The position numbers and the translations under genes were made by a program. A stretch of DNA of 31,729 nucleotides from Galbitalea sp036491035 (GTDB lineage Bacteria; Actinomycetota; Actinomycetes; Actinomycetales; Microbacteriaceae). The notes under the pieces were generated by a model. That model ran no database searches. It was given only the letters and a program-made list of their open reading frames with translations, and had not been told where the DNA came from. Each line of letters starts with the position of its first letter. Positions within the stretch are counted from its first letter, which is position 1. The stretch is taken from positions 1 to 31,729 of the forward strand of contig DASXCU010000040.1 in the NCBI GenBank assembly GCA_036491035.1, read 5' to 3'. Positions 1 to 7,500 of the stretch are shown piece by piece.

Positions 1-1527
1 CGCAGCGGTCGCAGCGAGCGCAGCGCGAACGCGATATGCGGCCGGGCCACCGAACTGCAGGTACGCGGTGAGGATGTCTGGAGTGTTCACGAACAGGTTC
101 GGGCGGTAGAACGCGCTCCAGTCCTCGCTGATCTGGGTGAAAAACTCTTCGAGCTCCGCCTTGGTGTTGCGCCAGGTGAAGTACGAGTACGACTGCTGGA
201 ATCCGGCGCCGGCGAGTGCCTGCATGAGCGCCGGTCGCGTGAACGCCTCGGCGAGAAAGACGACCTCGGTATTCGACGTGTTCACGTCGGCGATCAGCCA
301 TTCCCAGAAGTCGAGCGGCTTCGTGTGCGGGTTATCGACGCGGAAGATTCGCACGCCGAGCCCGATCCAGTACCGCACGACGCGCAGGATTTCCTCGCGG
401 ATGCCGATCGGGTCACGATCGAAGTTGAGTGGATAAATGTCCTGGTATTTCTTCGGTGGATTCTCCGCGTAGGCGATCGATCCGTCCGGTCGCGCCGTGA
501 ACCACTCGGGGTGTTCCTTCACCCACGGATGATCGGGCGAGCACTGCAGTGCGAGGTCGATGGCGACCTCGAGCCCGTTCTTGCCGGCCGCGCGCAGGAA
601 CGCCACGAAGTCGGCCTCGGTGCCGAGGTCGGGGTGGATGGCGTCATGGCCCCCTGCTGCGCCGCCGATCGCCCACGGTGAGCCGGGGTCGTTCGGGCCC
701 GCCTCGAGCGTGTTGTTCGGTCCCTTACGAAACGCGACGCCAATTGGATGAATGGGCGGCAGGTAGAGCACGTCGAAACCCATGGCCGCGACGGCGGGCA
801 GCCGAGTCGCGGCGCTGCGGAATGTTCCGGACTCCCAGCTGCCATCCGCGTTTTTCTTCGCTCCGATGCTGCGCGGGAAGAATTCGTACCAACTGCCGAC
901 GCCGGCGCGCTCGCGTTCGACGCGGATGGTGTGCTGGTCGCCGATCGTCTCGAGGCTCGCGATCGGTCGGGCCAGGATCGCGGCCCGGAGCTTCGGCTCG
1001 AATGCGGCCATCAGGCGCAGGCTGGGTTCGAGGGCCGTGTTGGCGAGTGCGGCCGCGGCGTCCTTCACCGGCTTCGAAGTGCCGGCGCGCTTCAGCAGCT
1101 CGACTCCTTCGGCGAAGACGAGCTCGACATCCTGTCCGATCGGGACCTTGATCTCCGCATTGTGGAGCCAGCTCGCCCAATCGTCGCTATACGCCTGGAT
1201 GCGAAAGCGCCAGCTGCCCGGGATGCCGAGCTTCGCGAGGACCTCCCAGCGGTCGGTGCCGGGGGCACCGGCGGTCATCCGGTGCTGGGTCTGCTTGCCG
1301 TCGGGGTCGACGAGCAGCAGGTCAACGCCGATCAGGTCGTGTCCCTCACGGAAGACCGTCGCACCGAATGGCACGACCTCGCCCACGAAAGCCTTCGCCG
1401 GCCAGCGATCCTCCGGTTGCACGGGCGATACGTCGCGAATCGGGATGCGGCCGATGGAAGCGGTGAAATGACGCTCGGAGCCGGTGCTCGCGGGTGAGGC
1501 TGCGATCGTGCTTTCGTCTTTAGCCAC
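1..1527 (-). CDS. glgE: GlgE, alpha-1,4-glucan:maltose-1-phosphate maltosyltransferase (C-terminus cut by window edge)
   Basis: Transfers maltosyl units from maltose-1-phosphate to the non-reducing end of alpha-1,4-glucans in the cytoplasm (GH13 subfamily 3). The first 509 codons read openly to base 1, so roughly the last quarter of a ~660-700 aa enzyme is missing. An N-terminal beta domain is followed by the GH13 barrel. The nucleophile is D398 in FRVDNPHTKP and the acid/base is E427 in FLAEAFTRP. Their spacing of 29 residues equals D394/E423 of the Streptomyces coelicolor enzyme as I recall it. The visible end, GGPAAYRVRAALAAT, is typical of the family. The GTG start at 1527 is chosen because a TAGCGT hexamer lies exactly 6 nt upstream, implying a leaderless transcript. 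It is divergent from the acetyltransferase gene. In streptomycetes glgE and glgP are also divergent neighbours, and treS/pep2/glgB would be expected beyond base 1. Confidence 0.95.
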   Translation of the reverse strand, partial: MAKDESTIAASPASTGSERHFTASIGRIPIRDVSPVQPEDRWPAKAFVGEVVPFGATVFREGHDLIGVDLLLVDPDGKQTQHRMTAGAPGTDRWEVLAKLGIPGSWRFRIQAYSDDWASWLHNAEIKVPIGQDVELVFAEGVELLKRAGTSKPVKDAAAALANTALEPSLRLMAAFEPKLRAAILARPIASLETIGDQHTIRVERERAGVGSWYEFFPRSIGAKKNADGSWESGTFRSAATRLPAVAAMGFDVLYLPPIHPIGVAFRKGPNNTLEAGPNDPGSPWAIGGAAGGHDAIHPDLGTEADFVAFLRAAGKNGLEVAIDLALQCSPDHPWVKEHPEWFTARPDGSIAYAENPPKKYQDIYPLNFDRDPIGIREEILRVVRYWIGLGVRIFRVDNPHTKPLDFWEWLIADVNTSNTEVVFLAEAFTRPALMQALAGAGFQQSYSYFTWRNTKAELEEFFTQISEDWSAFYRPNLFVNTPDILTAYLQFGGPAAYRVRAALAATAA

Positions 1528-1533
1528 GTTTTA

Positions 1534-1539
1534 ACGCTA
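1534..1539 (-). promoter_or_regulatory. -10 hexamer of leaderless glgE promoter
   Basis: TAGCGT on the minus strand, followed by 6 nt (TAAAAC) and the GTG start. This is the TANNNT spacing seen at leaderless actinobacterial genes and it repeats at several genes in this window. No convincing -35 element is visible. Confidence 0.55.
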
Positions 1540-1601
1540 CCGCGATTACCTGTCGTGGCCAGTGGTTGCAGGATCGACGCAGCTGGGCTAACCCCGGGGG
1601 A

Positions 1602-1607
1602 TACCCT
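1602..1607 (+). promoter_or_regulatory. -10 hexamer of GNAT gene, probably leaderless
   Basis: TACCCT followed by 7 nt and the ATG at 1615. An alternative promoter is TTGCAG (1566-1571) with 17 nt to TAACCC (1589-1594), which would give a short leader instead. The two readings cannot be separated from the sequence. Confidence 0.4.
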
Positions 1608-1614
1608 GTCGCCC

Positions 1615-2220
1615 ATGGACATTCGGGTTGCGACCGCCGCCGACATCGAAGCGGTAACCGAGACCATCCGCCTTGCGTTCCTCGATGACCCGGTCTGGGG
1701 TCCCGCGCTGGCGCTCCCCGGCGGTTCCACGAGCCACCTCGATCCGTTCTGGCGGATCTACGTGCGGGGTGGCCTTCGCTTCGACGGCGTCTATCTGACG
1801 GGCAACGCGGACACGATCGCGGTGTGGACGCCGCCGGGGGAGTCGGAGCTCTCGCCGGAGCAGGAGGACGAGATCGTCGAGCTCGTGCACTCCGCACTGC
1901 CGAAGGAACGTGCGGCGGCGATGGTCGAGCTGTTCGACCGGTTCGACGCCGCGCATCCGCACGACCGTCCGCACGCCTATCTGGGACTCCTCGCCACGCA
2001 TCCGACCCACCGCGGGCGTGGGATCGGCCAGCAGCTCCTGGCGGCGAACCTGGCCGAACTGGACGCCCGGGGCCTTCCCGCCTACCTCGAGTCGACCAAC
2101 CCGGCGAACCTGCACCGCTACGAGCGCGCGGGCTTCGCGCAGCACGGAAGCTTTCGTGCCGTGCTGGACGATGCCCTGGTAACGACCATGTGGCGCGAGC
2201 CGCGCGGCGATCGCGGATGA
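1615..2220 (+). CDS. GNAT family N-acetyltransferase
   Basis: A 201-residue single-domain acetyltransferase of unknown substrate, predicted cytosolic. The N-terminus MDIRVATAADIEAV is the usual first strand and helix of GNAT proteins. The acetyl-CoA pyrophosphate loop is THRGRGIGQQLL, about residues 131-142. It is followed by a conserved strand and an LHRYERAGF motif typical of the GNAT C-terminal half. The frame is open upstream to 1555, but the ATG at 1615 fits the family N-terminus and has a -10 hexamer 7 nt upstream. It lies between divergent glgE and co-directional glgP; a link to glycogen metabolism is positional only. I cannot tell an antibiotic, small-molecule or protein substrate apart. 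Confidence 0.88.
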   Translation: MDIRVATAADIEAVTETIRLAFLDDPVWGPALALPGGSTSHLDPFWRIYVRGGLRFDGVYLTGNADTIAVWTPPGESELSPEQEDEIVELVHSALPKERAAAMVELFDRFDAAHPHDRPHAYLGLLATHPTHRGRGIGQQLLAANLAELDARGLPAYLESTNPANLHRYERAGFAQHGSFRAVLDDALVTTMWREPRGDRG

Positions 2221-2249
2221 CCGCCGCGAGAGTGTCAAACCGGTAACAA

Positions 2250-2263
2250 TGTAAGCGTTTACC
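2250..2263. promoter_or_regulatory. LacI-family operator upstream of glgP
   Basis: TGTAAGCGTTTACC is a near-perfect palindrome around a central CG and matches the general LacI/GalR-type operator form TGTAANCGNTTACA. It lies about 50 bp upstream of the predicted glgP transcription start. A second copy lies inside the gene, with centres 99 bp apart, so DNA looping by a sugar-responsive repressor is plausible. The repressor gene is not in this window. Confidence 0.65.
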
Positions 2264-2274
2264 TTTTCGAGGTT

Positions 2275-2302
2275 TTGGACCTCCCGCCTTGGCCCCTAGG
2301 CT
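2275..2302 (+). promoter_or_regulatory. glgP promoter (-35 TTGGAC, -10 TAGGCT), leaderless
   Basis: TTGGAC at 2275-2280, a 16-nt spacer, and TAGGCT at 2297-2302. Exactly 6 nt separate the hexamer from the GTG start at 2309, so transcription would begin at or next to the start codon. No Shine-Dalgarno sequence is needed or seen. Confidence 0.6.
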
Positions 2303-2308
2303 TGCCGG

Positions 2309-4864
2309 GTGAAGGCAATCCGTCGTTTTACTGTTCGAACTGTTCTCCCGGAAACGCTTACATCCCTTGAGGAGTTGGCGACGAACCTGCGTTGGTCGTG
2401 GCACAACCCGACGCTGCAGTTGTTCTCGTCGATCAGCCCGCAGGCGTGGGAAGAAACCGGTCACGATCCGGTCGCTCTCCTCGGCGCTATCGAGCCCGCC
2501 CGTCTGGATGAGTTGGCGAACGACGAGGCGTTCGTGGCCCGCGCCAACGAGCTGCGTGATGACCTGCACGCCTACCTGACCGAACCCCGCTGGTACCAGG
2601 AGCTTCCGGATGCGCCGAAGGCGATCGCCTACTTCTCTCCGGAGTTCGGCATCGCGGCCGCCCTTCCGCAGTACTCGGGTGGCCTCGGCATCCTCGCCGG
2701 CGATCACCTGAAGTCGGCCTCCGACCTCGGCGTGCCGATCATCGCCGCAGGTCTCTTCTACCGCGCCGGTTACTTCCGCCAGGCCATCTCGCGCGACGGC
2801 TGGCAGCAGGAGACCTATCCGGTACTGGATCCGGATGGTCTGCCGCTCAACATCCTGCGCAACCCGGACGGCACCGCCGCCCAGGTGACGCTGGCCCTCC
2901 CGGAGGGACGGGCCCTGTTCGCCCGCATCTGGAAGGTCGCCGTCGGACGCGTCACCCTGCTACTGCTGGACACGGATGTGCCGGACAACGACGAAGCACT
3001 CCGCAACGTCACCGACCGCCTCTATGGCGGCGGGGGCGAGCACCGCCTGCTGCAGGAGCTGCTGCTCGGTATCGGTGGCGTTCGCGCGATCAAGGCCTAC
3101 ACCGAACTCAGCGGCGGCCCGGCACCCGAGGTGTTCCACACCAACGAGGGTCACGCGGGATTCCTCGGCCTCGAGCGGATCAGCGACCTGATCGGTGGTG
3201 GCCTGAGTTTCGACGAGGCGCTGCAGGTTGTCCGTGCGGGAACGGTCTTCACGACCCACACCCCCGTGCCTGCGGGCATCGACCGTTTCCCCGCCGACCT
3301 GGTCGAGACCTACTTCTCTACCGACCTCCTTCCCGGGGTCGCAGCGGAGCCGGTGCTCGCGCTGGGCGCCGAGAACTACGAGGGCGGCACCGAGGGCACC
3401 TTCAACATGGCCGTGATGGGACTTCGCCTCGGCCAGCGTGCCAACGGAGTCTCGCTGCTTCACGGCGACGTCTCCCGCGGAATGTTCGGCCCACTCTGGC
3501 CCGGCTTCGACCAGGACGACGTGCCGATCACCTCGGTCACCAACGGAGTCCACGCACCGACCTGGACGGACCACCGCCTCGCCGAGCTCGCGGCCGACAA
3601 GCTCGGCACCGGTGACACGACCGCCGCCGACTGGTCGAGTGACGCCGTCAGCGACGCCGATCTCTGGGCCGTCCGAGGGGAGATGAAGAAGCAGCTGGTG
3701 ACGGATGCCCACAAGCGCCTCACCGCCTCGTTCCAGGAGCAGAACCCGGGCGCCGTCGTCCCGGCCTGGTTCGCGAACATCCTGGACCCGGACGTGCTCA
3801 CGATCGGATTCGCGCGTCGCGTGCCGACCTACAAGCGTCTGACGCTCATGCTGCGCGACCCCGAGCGGCTGCGCGCCCTGCTCACGCACCCAACCCGTCC
3901 CGTGCAGATCGTCATCGCGGGCAAGTCGCATCCCGCCGACGACGAGGGCAAGCGGCTCATCCAGCAGCTCATCGAGTTCGCGGCGGCGGCGGATGTCCGT
4001 CACCGCATGGTCTTCCTGCCGAACTACGACATCGCGATGGCTCAGCTGCTCTACCCGGGTACCGACATCTGGCTGAACAACCCGCTGCGCCCGCTGGAGG
4101 CGTGTGGCACGAGCGGAATGAAGGCCGCGCTCAACGGGTCGCTCAACCTGTCCATCCTCGACGGCTGGTGGGCCGAGTTCTACGACGGCGAGAACGGCTG
4201 GGCGATCCCCACCGCTGATACTGCCAGCGATCCGTCCGAACGGGACGACCTCGAGGCGGAGTCCATGTACGACCTCATCGAGCACCAGATCGCTCCCCGC
4301 TTCTACGACCGCGGAAAAGACGGCGTTCCGTCCCGCTGGGTGGAGTCCATCCGCCACACGCTGTCGACGCTGTCGCCGGAGCTGAGCGCGGACCGCATGG
4401 TCAAGGAGTACGTCACTCGGCTCTACGTTCCGGCCGCCAATGCGGAGCGCGAGATCTCGGCCCGCGGCTACGCGCCGGCCCGAGAGCTGTCCGCCTGGAA
4501 GGCCCGCCTGGCAGAGGCGTGGCCGCGAGTGCAGGTGCTGCACGTCGAGTCGGGCGGCGTGGATGTCGTGCCGCAGATCGGCGACTCGCTCCAGGTGCGT
4601 GCACGGGTCGCGCTCGATGGTCTCTCGCCGGAGGATGTTGCGGTCGAGGTCGTCTACGGCCGTGCCCGCGACACCGACCGGCTCGCGGACGTCTCGCGTC
4701 AGCAGCTCGTACTGGATGCCGCAGAGGACGGCCAGCCGGCGACGTTCACCGGAACCGTGTCACTGGACCGACCCGGTAGCTTCGGCTACAACGTGCGGGT
4801 CGTGCCCGCGAATCCGCTGCTCGCCAACCCGGCGGAGCTCGGACTCATCGCGGTCGCCCACTGA
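2309..4864 (+). CDS. glgP: Alpha-glucan (glycogen/maltodextrin) phosphorylase
   Basis: A PLP-dependent GT35 enzyme that phosphorolyses terminal alpha-1,4-glucosyl residues to glucose-1-phosphate in the cytoplasm. At 851 aa it is the long form, with an N-terminal DUF3417-like segment (about residues 10-120; TSLEELATNLRWSWHNPT) ahead of the catalytic region. The family signatures YFSPEFGIA and SGGLGILAGDH follow. The PLP-binding lysine is K605 in EACGTSGMKAALNG, and ILDGWW follows downstream. The last ~100 residues form a beta-rich tail. The GTG start is set by the leaderless -10 hexamer 6 nt upstream. A LacI-type operator precedes the promoter and another lies within the first codons, suggesting carbohydrate-dependent repression. 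It ends convergently with the acid phosphatase gene across a large hairpin. Confidence 0.96.
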   Translation: MKAIRRFTVRTVLPETLTSLEELATNLRWSWHNPTLQLFSSISPQAWEETGHDPVALLGAIEPARLDELANDEAFVARANELRDDLHAYLTEPRWYQELPDAPKAIAYFSPEFGIAAALPQYSGGLGILAGDHLKSASDLGVPIIAAGLFYRAGYFRQAISRDGWQQETYPVLDPDGLPLNILRNPDGTAAQVTLALPEGRALFARIWKVAVGRVTLLLLDTDVPDNDEALRNVTDRLYGGGGEHRLLQELLLGIGGVRAIKAYTELSGGPAPEVFHTNEGHAGFLGLERISDLIGGGLSFDEALQVVRAGTVFTTHTPVPAGIDRFPADLVETYFSTDLLPGVAAEPVLALGAENYEGGTEGTFNMAVMGLRLGQRANGVSLLHGDVSRGMFGPLWPGFDQDDVPITSVTNGVHAPTWTDHRLAELAADKLGTGDTTAADWSSDAVSDADLWAVRGEMKKQLVTDAHKRLTASFQEQNPGAVVPAWFANILDPDVLTIGFARRVPTYKRLTLMLRDPERLRALLTHPTRPVQIVIAGKSHPADDEGKRLIQQLIEFAAAADVRHRMVFLPNYDIAMAQLLYPGTDIWLNNPLRPLEACGTSGMKAALNGSLNLSILDGWWAEFYDGENGWAIPTADTASDPSERDDLEAESMYDLIEHQIAPRFYDRGKDGVPSRWVESIRHTLSTLSPELSADRMVKEYVTRLYVPAANAEREISARGYAPARELSAWKARLAEAWPRVQVLHVESGGVDVVPQIGDSLQVRARVALDGLSPEDVAVEVVYGRARDTDRLADVSRQQLVLDAAEDGQPATFTGTVSLDRPGSFGYNVRVVPANPLLANPAELGLIAVAH
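2349..2362. promoter_or_regulatory. Second LacI-type operator, inside the start of glgP
   Basis: CGGAAACGCTTACA reads TGTAAGCGTTTCCG on the other strand. It shares 12 of 14 positions with the upstream operator at 2250-2263. It covers roughly codons 14-18 of glgP, while still encoding an ordinary protein sequence, so the conservation may partly be chance. Confidence 0.5.
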
Positions 4865-4870
4865 CCCGCC

Positions 4871-4916
4871 CTTCGACAGGCTCAGGGACCGTATCCGGTC
4901 GCTGAGCCCGTCGAAG
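4871..4916. repeat. Large intergenic inverted repeat between convergent genes, probable bidirectional terminator
   Basis: Two 21-nt arms (4871-4891 and 4896-4916) beginning CTTCGAC and ending GTCGAAG, with a TATC loop and only two mismatches. It fills the 60-bp gap between the ends of glgP and the acid phosphatase gene. Hairpins with the core GACAGGCTCAG are, to my knowledge, common dispersed intergenic repeats in actinobacteria. There is no T-tract. No second copy is visible in this window. Confidence 0.8.
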
Positions 4917-4924
4917 TAAGTGCT

Positions 4925-6610
4925 TTACGGCAGGTAGTACGTCGGGTTCGGCAGCTTCACGTCCAGTGCTGCATGGCCACCGATCAGGTCGCTGAACTGG
5001 TCACCGAAGTTCGCCACGATGTCGTACCGACCACCGGACTTCGATTCGATGTGTGCCCGAGTCTGCGACTTGTACTCGATCGTCGTGCACTTCCCGGCCA
5101 CCGCGCACGTGATGTACGACGGCTGCTGTGACGTTCCGACACCCGTCCACTTCGTGTAGTAGTTCGCCGCGGTGAACTCGTGGTACCCGACCTTAGCGAG
5201 GTTCGCCAGCGTCGCCGCCTTCTGGTCGTCGTTGCGGCCCGTCAGACCGATGACGGTGCATCCGGCCTTTTGGGCGATCGCGGCCAGGTTCGTCATCGAC
5301 GGCACGGCCGGAAACAATTCGTTCTGCACCCAGTAGTCCTGCAGGGTGGGGTCGTAGACGAAGTGCATCGCGCCGACCTCCATGTCGTAGGTCCACAGCG
5401 TGGTGTCATCCGCGTCGAGCACGATCGCGGGCTTGCGGTGCAGCTTCTTGTCGATGAAGCACGCGGCGGCTACCCGGGGCGCCTCGGTCTGAACGATCCG
5501 CTTCATCTCCGAAATGTAGGGCGAGGCCGTCTTGTTCGACGTGCCGGTACCGGTGTCGCCGTAGTAGGCCGCGATGGTCGACTTCACCGAGTCGATGTTC
5601 GGGATTCCCTCGCCACCCTCGGTGAGCCCGCTCGAGCCATCCGCCTTCATGGTGAAGTGGGTGCGCGCAGCAAGCTGCGGCTCCGAGACGCCGGGCAGGT
5701 CAGGCGACGGCAGGTAGTACGTCGGGTTCGGCAGTTTCTGGATGTGATCCGCGAATCCGCCCTGCAAGTCGGACCACTGGTCGCCGACGTTCAGTGCGAC
5801 GTCGAAGCCGAGGTCCTGTTCGAGGTGCTTGCGCGTCTCGGCCTTGTACTCCACGGTCGTGCACGTCGCCGTGGCGCAGGTGATGTAGTTCGGCTGCGCT
5901 CCGGTGGCCCACTTGACGTAGTAGTTGGACGCATCGAATCCCGTGTAACCAACGTTCGCCAGGTTCTGGATCGAGGCGGTCTGCTGGGTCGCGCTGCGTC
6001 CGGTGATCCCGATTACGGCGAAGCCAACAGAGCGGGCGTAGTTCTCGAAGCTCACCATCGCGGGAGTCGCGGGGAAGCCCGCAGCGAGGATGTCCTGGTT
6101 GTTGAGGGTCGGATCGAAGTTGAAGTGCATCTGGCCGACCTCGTAGTCGTAGGTCTCCAGCATGGTGTCGTCGGTGTCGAGGACGATCGCCGGCGTCTTG
6201 CCCGAGGCTTTTGCTTTCGCAAACTCGGCGGGAAGCGCCGCCTTCATGGTCGCGATGATCCGATCCATCTCCGAGATGTAGGGCGAGGACTGCTTGTTCG
6301 CGATGCCGGTCCCTGGATCGCCGTAGTAGGTCGCGATGGTCTTCTTCACGATGTCGCTGTTGGGGATGTTCTCGCCGCCGGCAGTCAGCCCGCTCGATCC
6401 GTCCGGCTTCATCGTGAAGTGAGTTTGCGGGGTGAGGGCGGTGGAGTGGAGCGTGGGCGTCGAGTGCTGACCACTCGCGAACGCCGGGGATGCGCTCGCC
6501 AGCGAGGCACCGACGAAAAGTGCGAGAGCGGCCGTCGTGGCCACCAGTCGCCTGGTTCGGCGGCGGCCGATGGGCGGCGCCGCGGTGATCGAGTCCTGTC
6601 GTGAAGTCAT
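4925..6610 (-). CDS. Secreted HAD acid phosphatase with two tandem catalytic domains
   Basis: 561 aa. A long Sec/Tat-like signal sequence carries an arginine-rich RRRTRR segment, a hydrophobic core and a probable cleavage after ASPAFA (about residue 45), so the enzyme acts outside the membrane. Two homologous halves follow, at about residues 63-301 and 317-561, offset by 254 residues. Each starts with THFTMK.DGSSGLT and ends with KLPNPTYYLP. Each keeps all HAD motifs: DTDDT (D145/D147) and DADDT (D399/D401); GITGR and GLTGR; and NVGDQWSDL (D277/D281) and NFGDQFSDL (D537/D541). The domain type is HAD acid phosphatase (class B-like), which hydrolyses phosphomonoesters. The ATG at 6610 is preferred over upstream codons because AAGGAAAGG lies just before it. 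The native substrate and any division of labour between domains are unknown. Confidence 0.9.
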   Translation of the reverse strand: MTSRQDSITAAPPIGRRRTRRLVATTAALALFVGASLASASPAFASGQHSTPTLHSTALTPQTHFTMKPDGSSGLTAGGENIPNSDIVKKTIATYYGDPGTGIANKQSSPYISEMDRIIATMKAALPAEFAKAKASGKTPAIVLDTDDTMLETYDYEVGQMHFNFDPTLNNQDILAAGFPATPAMVSFENYARSVGFAVIGITGRSATQQTASIQNLANVGYTGFDASNYYVKWATGAQPNYITCATATCTTVEYKAETRKHLEQDLGFDVALNVGDQWSDLQGGFADHIQKLPNPTYYLPSPDLPGVSEPQLAARTHFTMKADGSSGLTEGGEGIPNIDSVKSTIAAYYGDTGTGTSNKTASPYISEMKRIVQTEAPRVAAACFIDKKLHRKPAIVLDADDTTLWTYDMEVGAMHFVYDPTLQDYWVQNELFPAVPSMTNLAAIAQKAGCTVIGLTGRNDDQKAATLANLAKVGYHEFTAANYYTKWTGVGTSQQPSYITCAVAGKCTTIEYKSQTRAHIESKSGGRYDIVANFGDQFSDLIGGHAALDVKLPNPTYYLP

Positions 6611-6723
6611 GATCGCCTTTCCTTTTCTACCCCCGAATGGGGGGTTCCAATTCACGATAGCCGAGAGTCGACAGGTGGCTCTAGAACGGGAGTTGAATTC
6701 CATCCGCGATGAAAAACGCTCGT

Positions 6724-6791
6724 TTTTGTACCCCGAATCGATGTCGTGTGCCCTCGCGGAGCCTCATTCCACGATCGTTTTGTACCCCGAA
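6724..6791. repeat. 14-nt direct repeat TTTTGTACCCCGAA
   Basis: Exact copies lie at 6724-6737 and 6778-6791, 54 bp apart, each preceded by TCG. They are 115-180 bp upstream of the acid phosphatase start. The T-tract and the non-palindromic repeat resemble binding sites of a response regulator, but no named consensus is matched. Confidence 0.55.
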
Positions 6792-6798
6792 CCGGCAC

Positions 6799-6812
6799 AG
6801 CAAGCGCTTACA
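6799..6812. promoter_or_regulatory. LacI-type operator upstream of acid phosphatase
   Basis: AGCAAGCGCTTACA differs at two positions from the symmetric form TGTAAGCGCTTACA and resembles the two operators at glgP. It lies about 190 bp before the acid phosphatase start. The gap makes direct control uncertain, but the shared motif suggests a common regulator. Confidence 0.45.
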
Positions 6813-6996
6813 GAAAATGCCCTCTTACCAGCACTTTTAGCGCGCAGCCGTCGTCCCCCGTATTGGGTGGATGCGGACTCTTGTCCTCCAATGTGCGGAC
6901 TCAATAGTGTTCTTTCCGGGGGAAGTACTTGGACGCCTCCGCACCAACCCGAATGGTCTCAAGCGGTACACCCGAGTATCCGCGAGACGGCTTCTC

Positions 6997-7019
6997 GGCC
7001 AGGGTCCCTAGCCCTGGCC
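6997..7019. repeat. Perfect GC-rich hairpin in intergenic region
   Basis: GGCCAGGG and CCCTGGCC are perfect arms separated by TCCCTAG; one further C-G pair extends the stem to 9 bp. There is no T-tract after either arm. It could be a terminator or an RNA structure. Confidence 0.55.
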
Positions 7020-7201
7020 GGTAGCCGGCTCGGTCTAAAGGAATTCGCGAACCGTGGAACGGCCACTGCTCGAAGGCAGCGTTTCAATGTCAGTCCGCCA
7101 CACGACGATTCCCATCGTCGCCGTCTACTCCGCGATGGGGTTGGTGCTCGGGGGAGTTTCCAATTCAATCGTGGTCGGCCCCGTGGCTCGTGTTCTGGGT
7201 T

Positions 7202-7241
7202 CGGTCTCTCGCTGGCAGATCGGGTCTGCCATCGAGAACCG
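7202..7241. repeat. Extended imperfect hairpin
   Basis: Nested arms CGGT, TCTCG and GGCAGA on the left pair with TCTGCC, CGAGA and ACCG on the right. The loop is TCGGG, with one small internal loop (CT/AT) and one bulged C. About 15 base pairs in 40 nt suggest a structured RNA on one strand. I do not recognise the family. Confidence 0.45.
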
Positions 7242-7371
7242 TCGTTCGATTCGAGTTCCCTAGCTCGTTGACGCCCCAGTTCCGGCCACCCGGCCCACCT
7301 GGCGTCACCGCCCGCGCTTTTCCCGGCCGGGCGGTGGCGCCATCTCTTTTGCGTCCATCCCGCCATCCCGT

Positions 7372-7413
7372 CCATCCCGTGGCCATACCGTTTTCAGGAA
7401 GGTATGGGGATGG
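7372..7413. terminator. Hairpin downstream of ybaK, possible terminator
   Basis: Inner arms CCATACC (7383-7389) and GGTATGG (7401-7407), plus outer arms CCATCC (7372-7377) and GGATGG (7408-7413), leave a 5-nt bulge on the left. It lies about 90 bp past the ybaK stop on the minus strand. There is no clear U-tract, so termination is an inference. Confidence 0.4.
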
Positions 7414-7500
7414 TGGGGAAGAAGTTGCGACGGGTGACCTCCCCGGCAACATCCATGACTCCACTCCCACACATTCCTGAAAAAGGTCGGGAGTAGAGGG

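Larger units (their letters stand above)
6611..7497. other. Gene-free 886-bp region with repeats and hairpins
   Basis: No reading frame here looks real on either strand. What it holds: the ribosome-binding site of the acid phosphatase gene, a 14-nt direct repeat (6724-6737 and 6778-6791), and a LacI-type operator (6799-6812). It also has hairpins at 6997-7019, 7202-7241 and 7372-7413, a triple CCATCCCG repeat, and TTCCTGAAAA motifs in opposite orientations. It has local T-rich runs unlike the neighbouring genes. It could be a long regulatory region, a decayed gene, or an untranslated RNA locus. Confidence 0.6.

Noticed and set aside
2960..4543. 527-codon open frame antisense to glgP
   Set aside because: Shadow of the phosphorylase gene, which has full family motifs.
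7197..7262. A tRNA-like GTTCGATTC T-loop near a hairpin
   Set aside because: The T-arm would pair over only 3 bp, and no acceptor stem or anticodon arm can be drawn on either strand.
7054..7263. A small open frame with a hydrophobic stretch (IPIVAVYSAMGLVLGG) that might be a membrane peptide
   Set aside because: No ribosome-binding site or promoter, low-complexity surroundings, and the frame runs through a stable hairpin. Could be a gene remnant but not supportable.
7190..7480. Open frame of 96 codons in the same gap
   Set aside because: Pro/Arg/Gly-rich composition typical of chance frames in GC-rich DNA; it spans hairpins and repeats.
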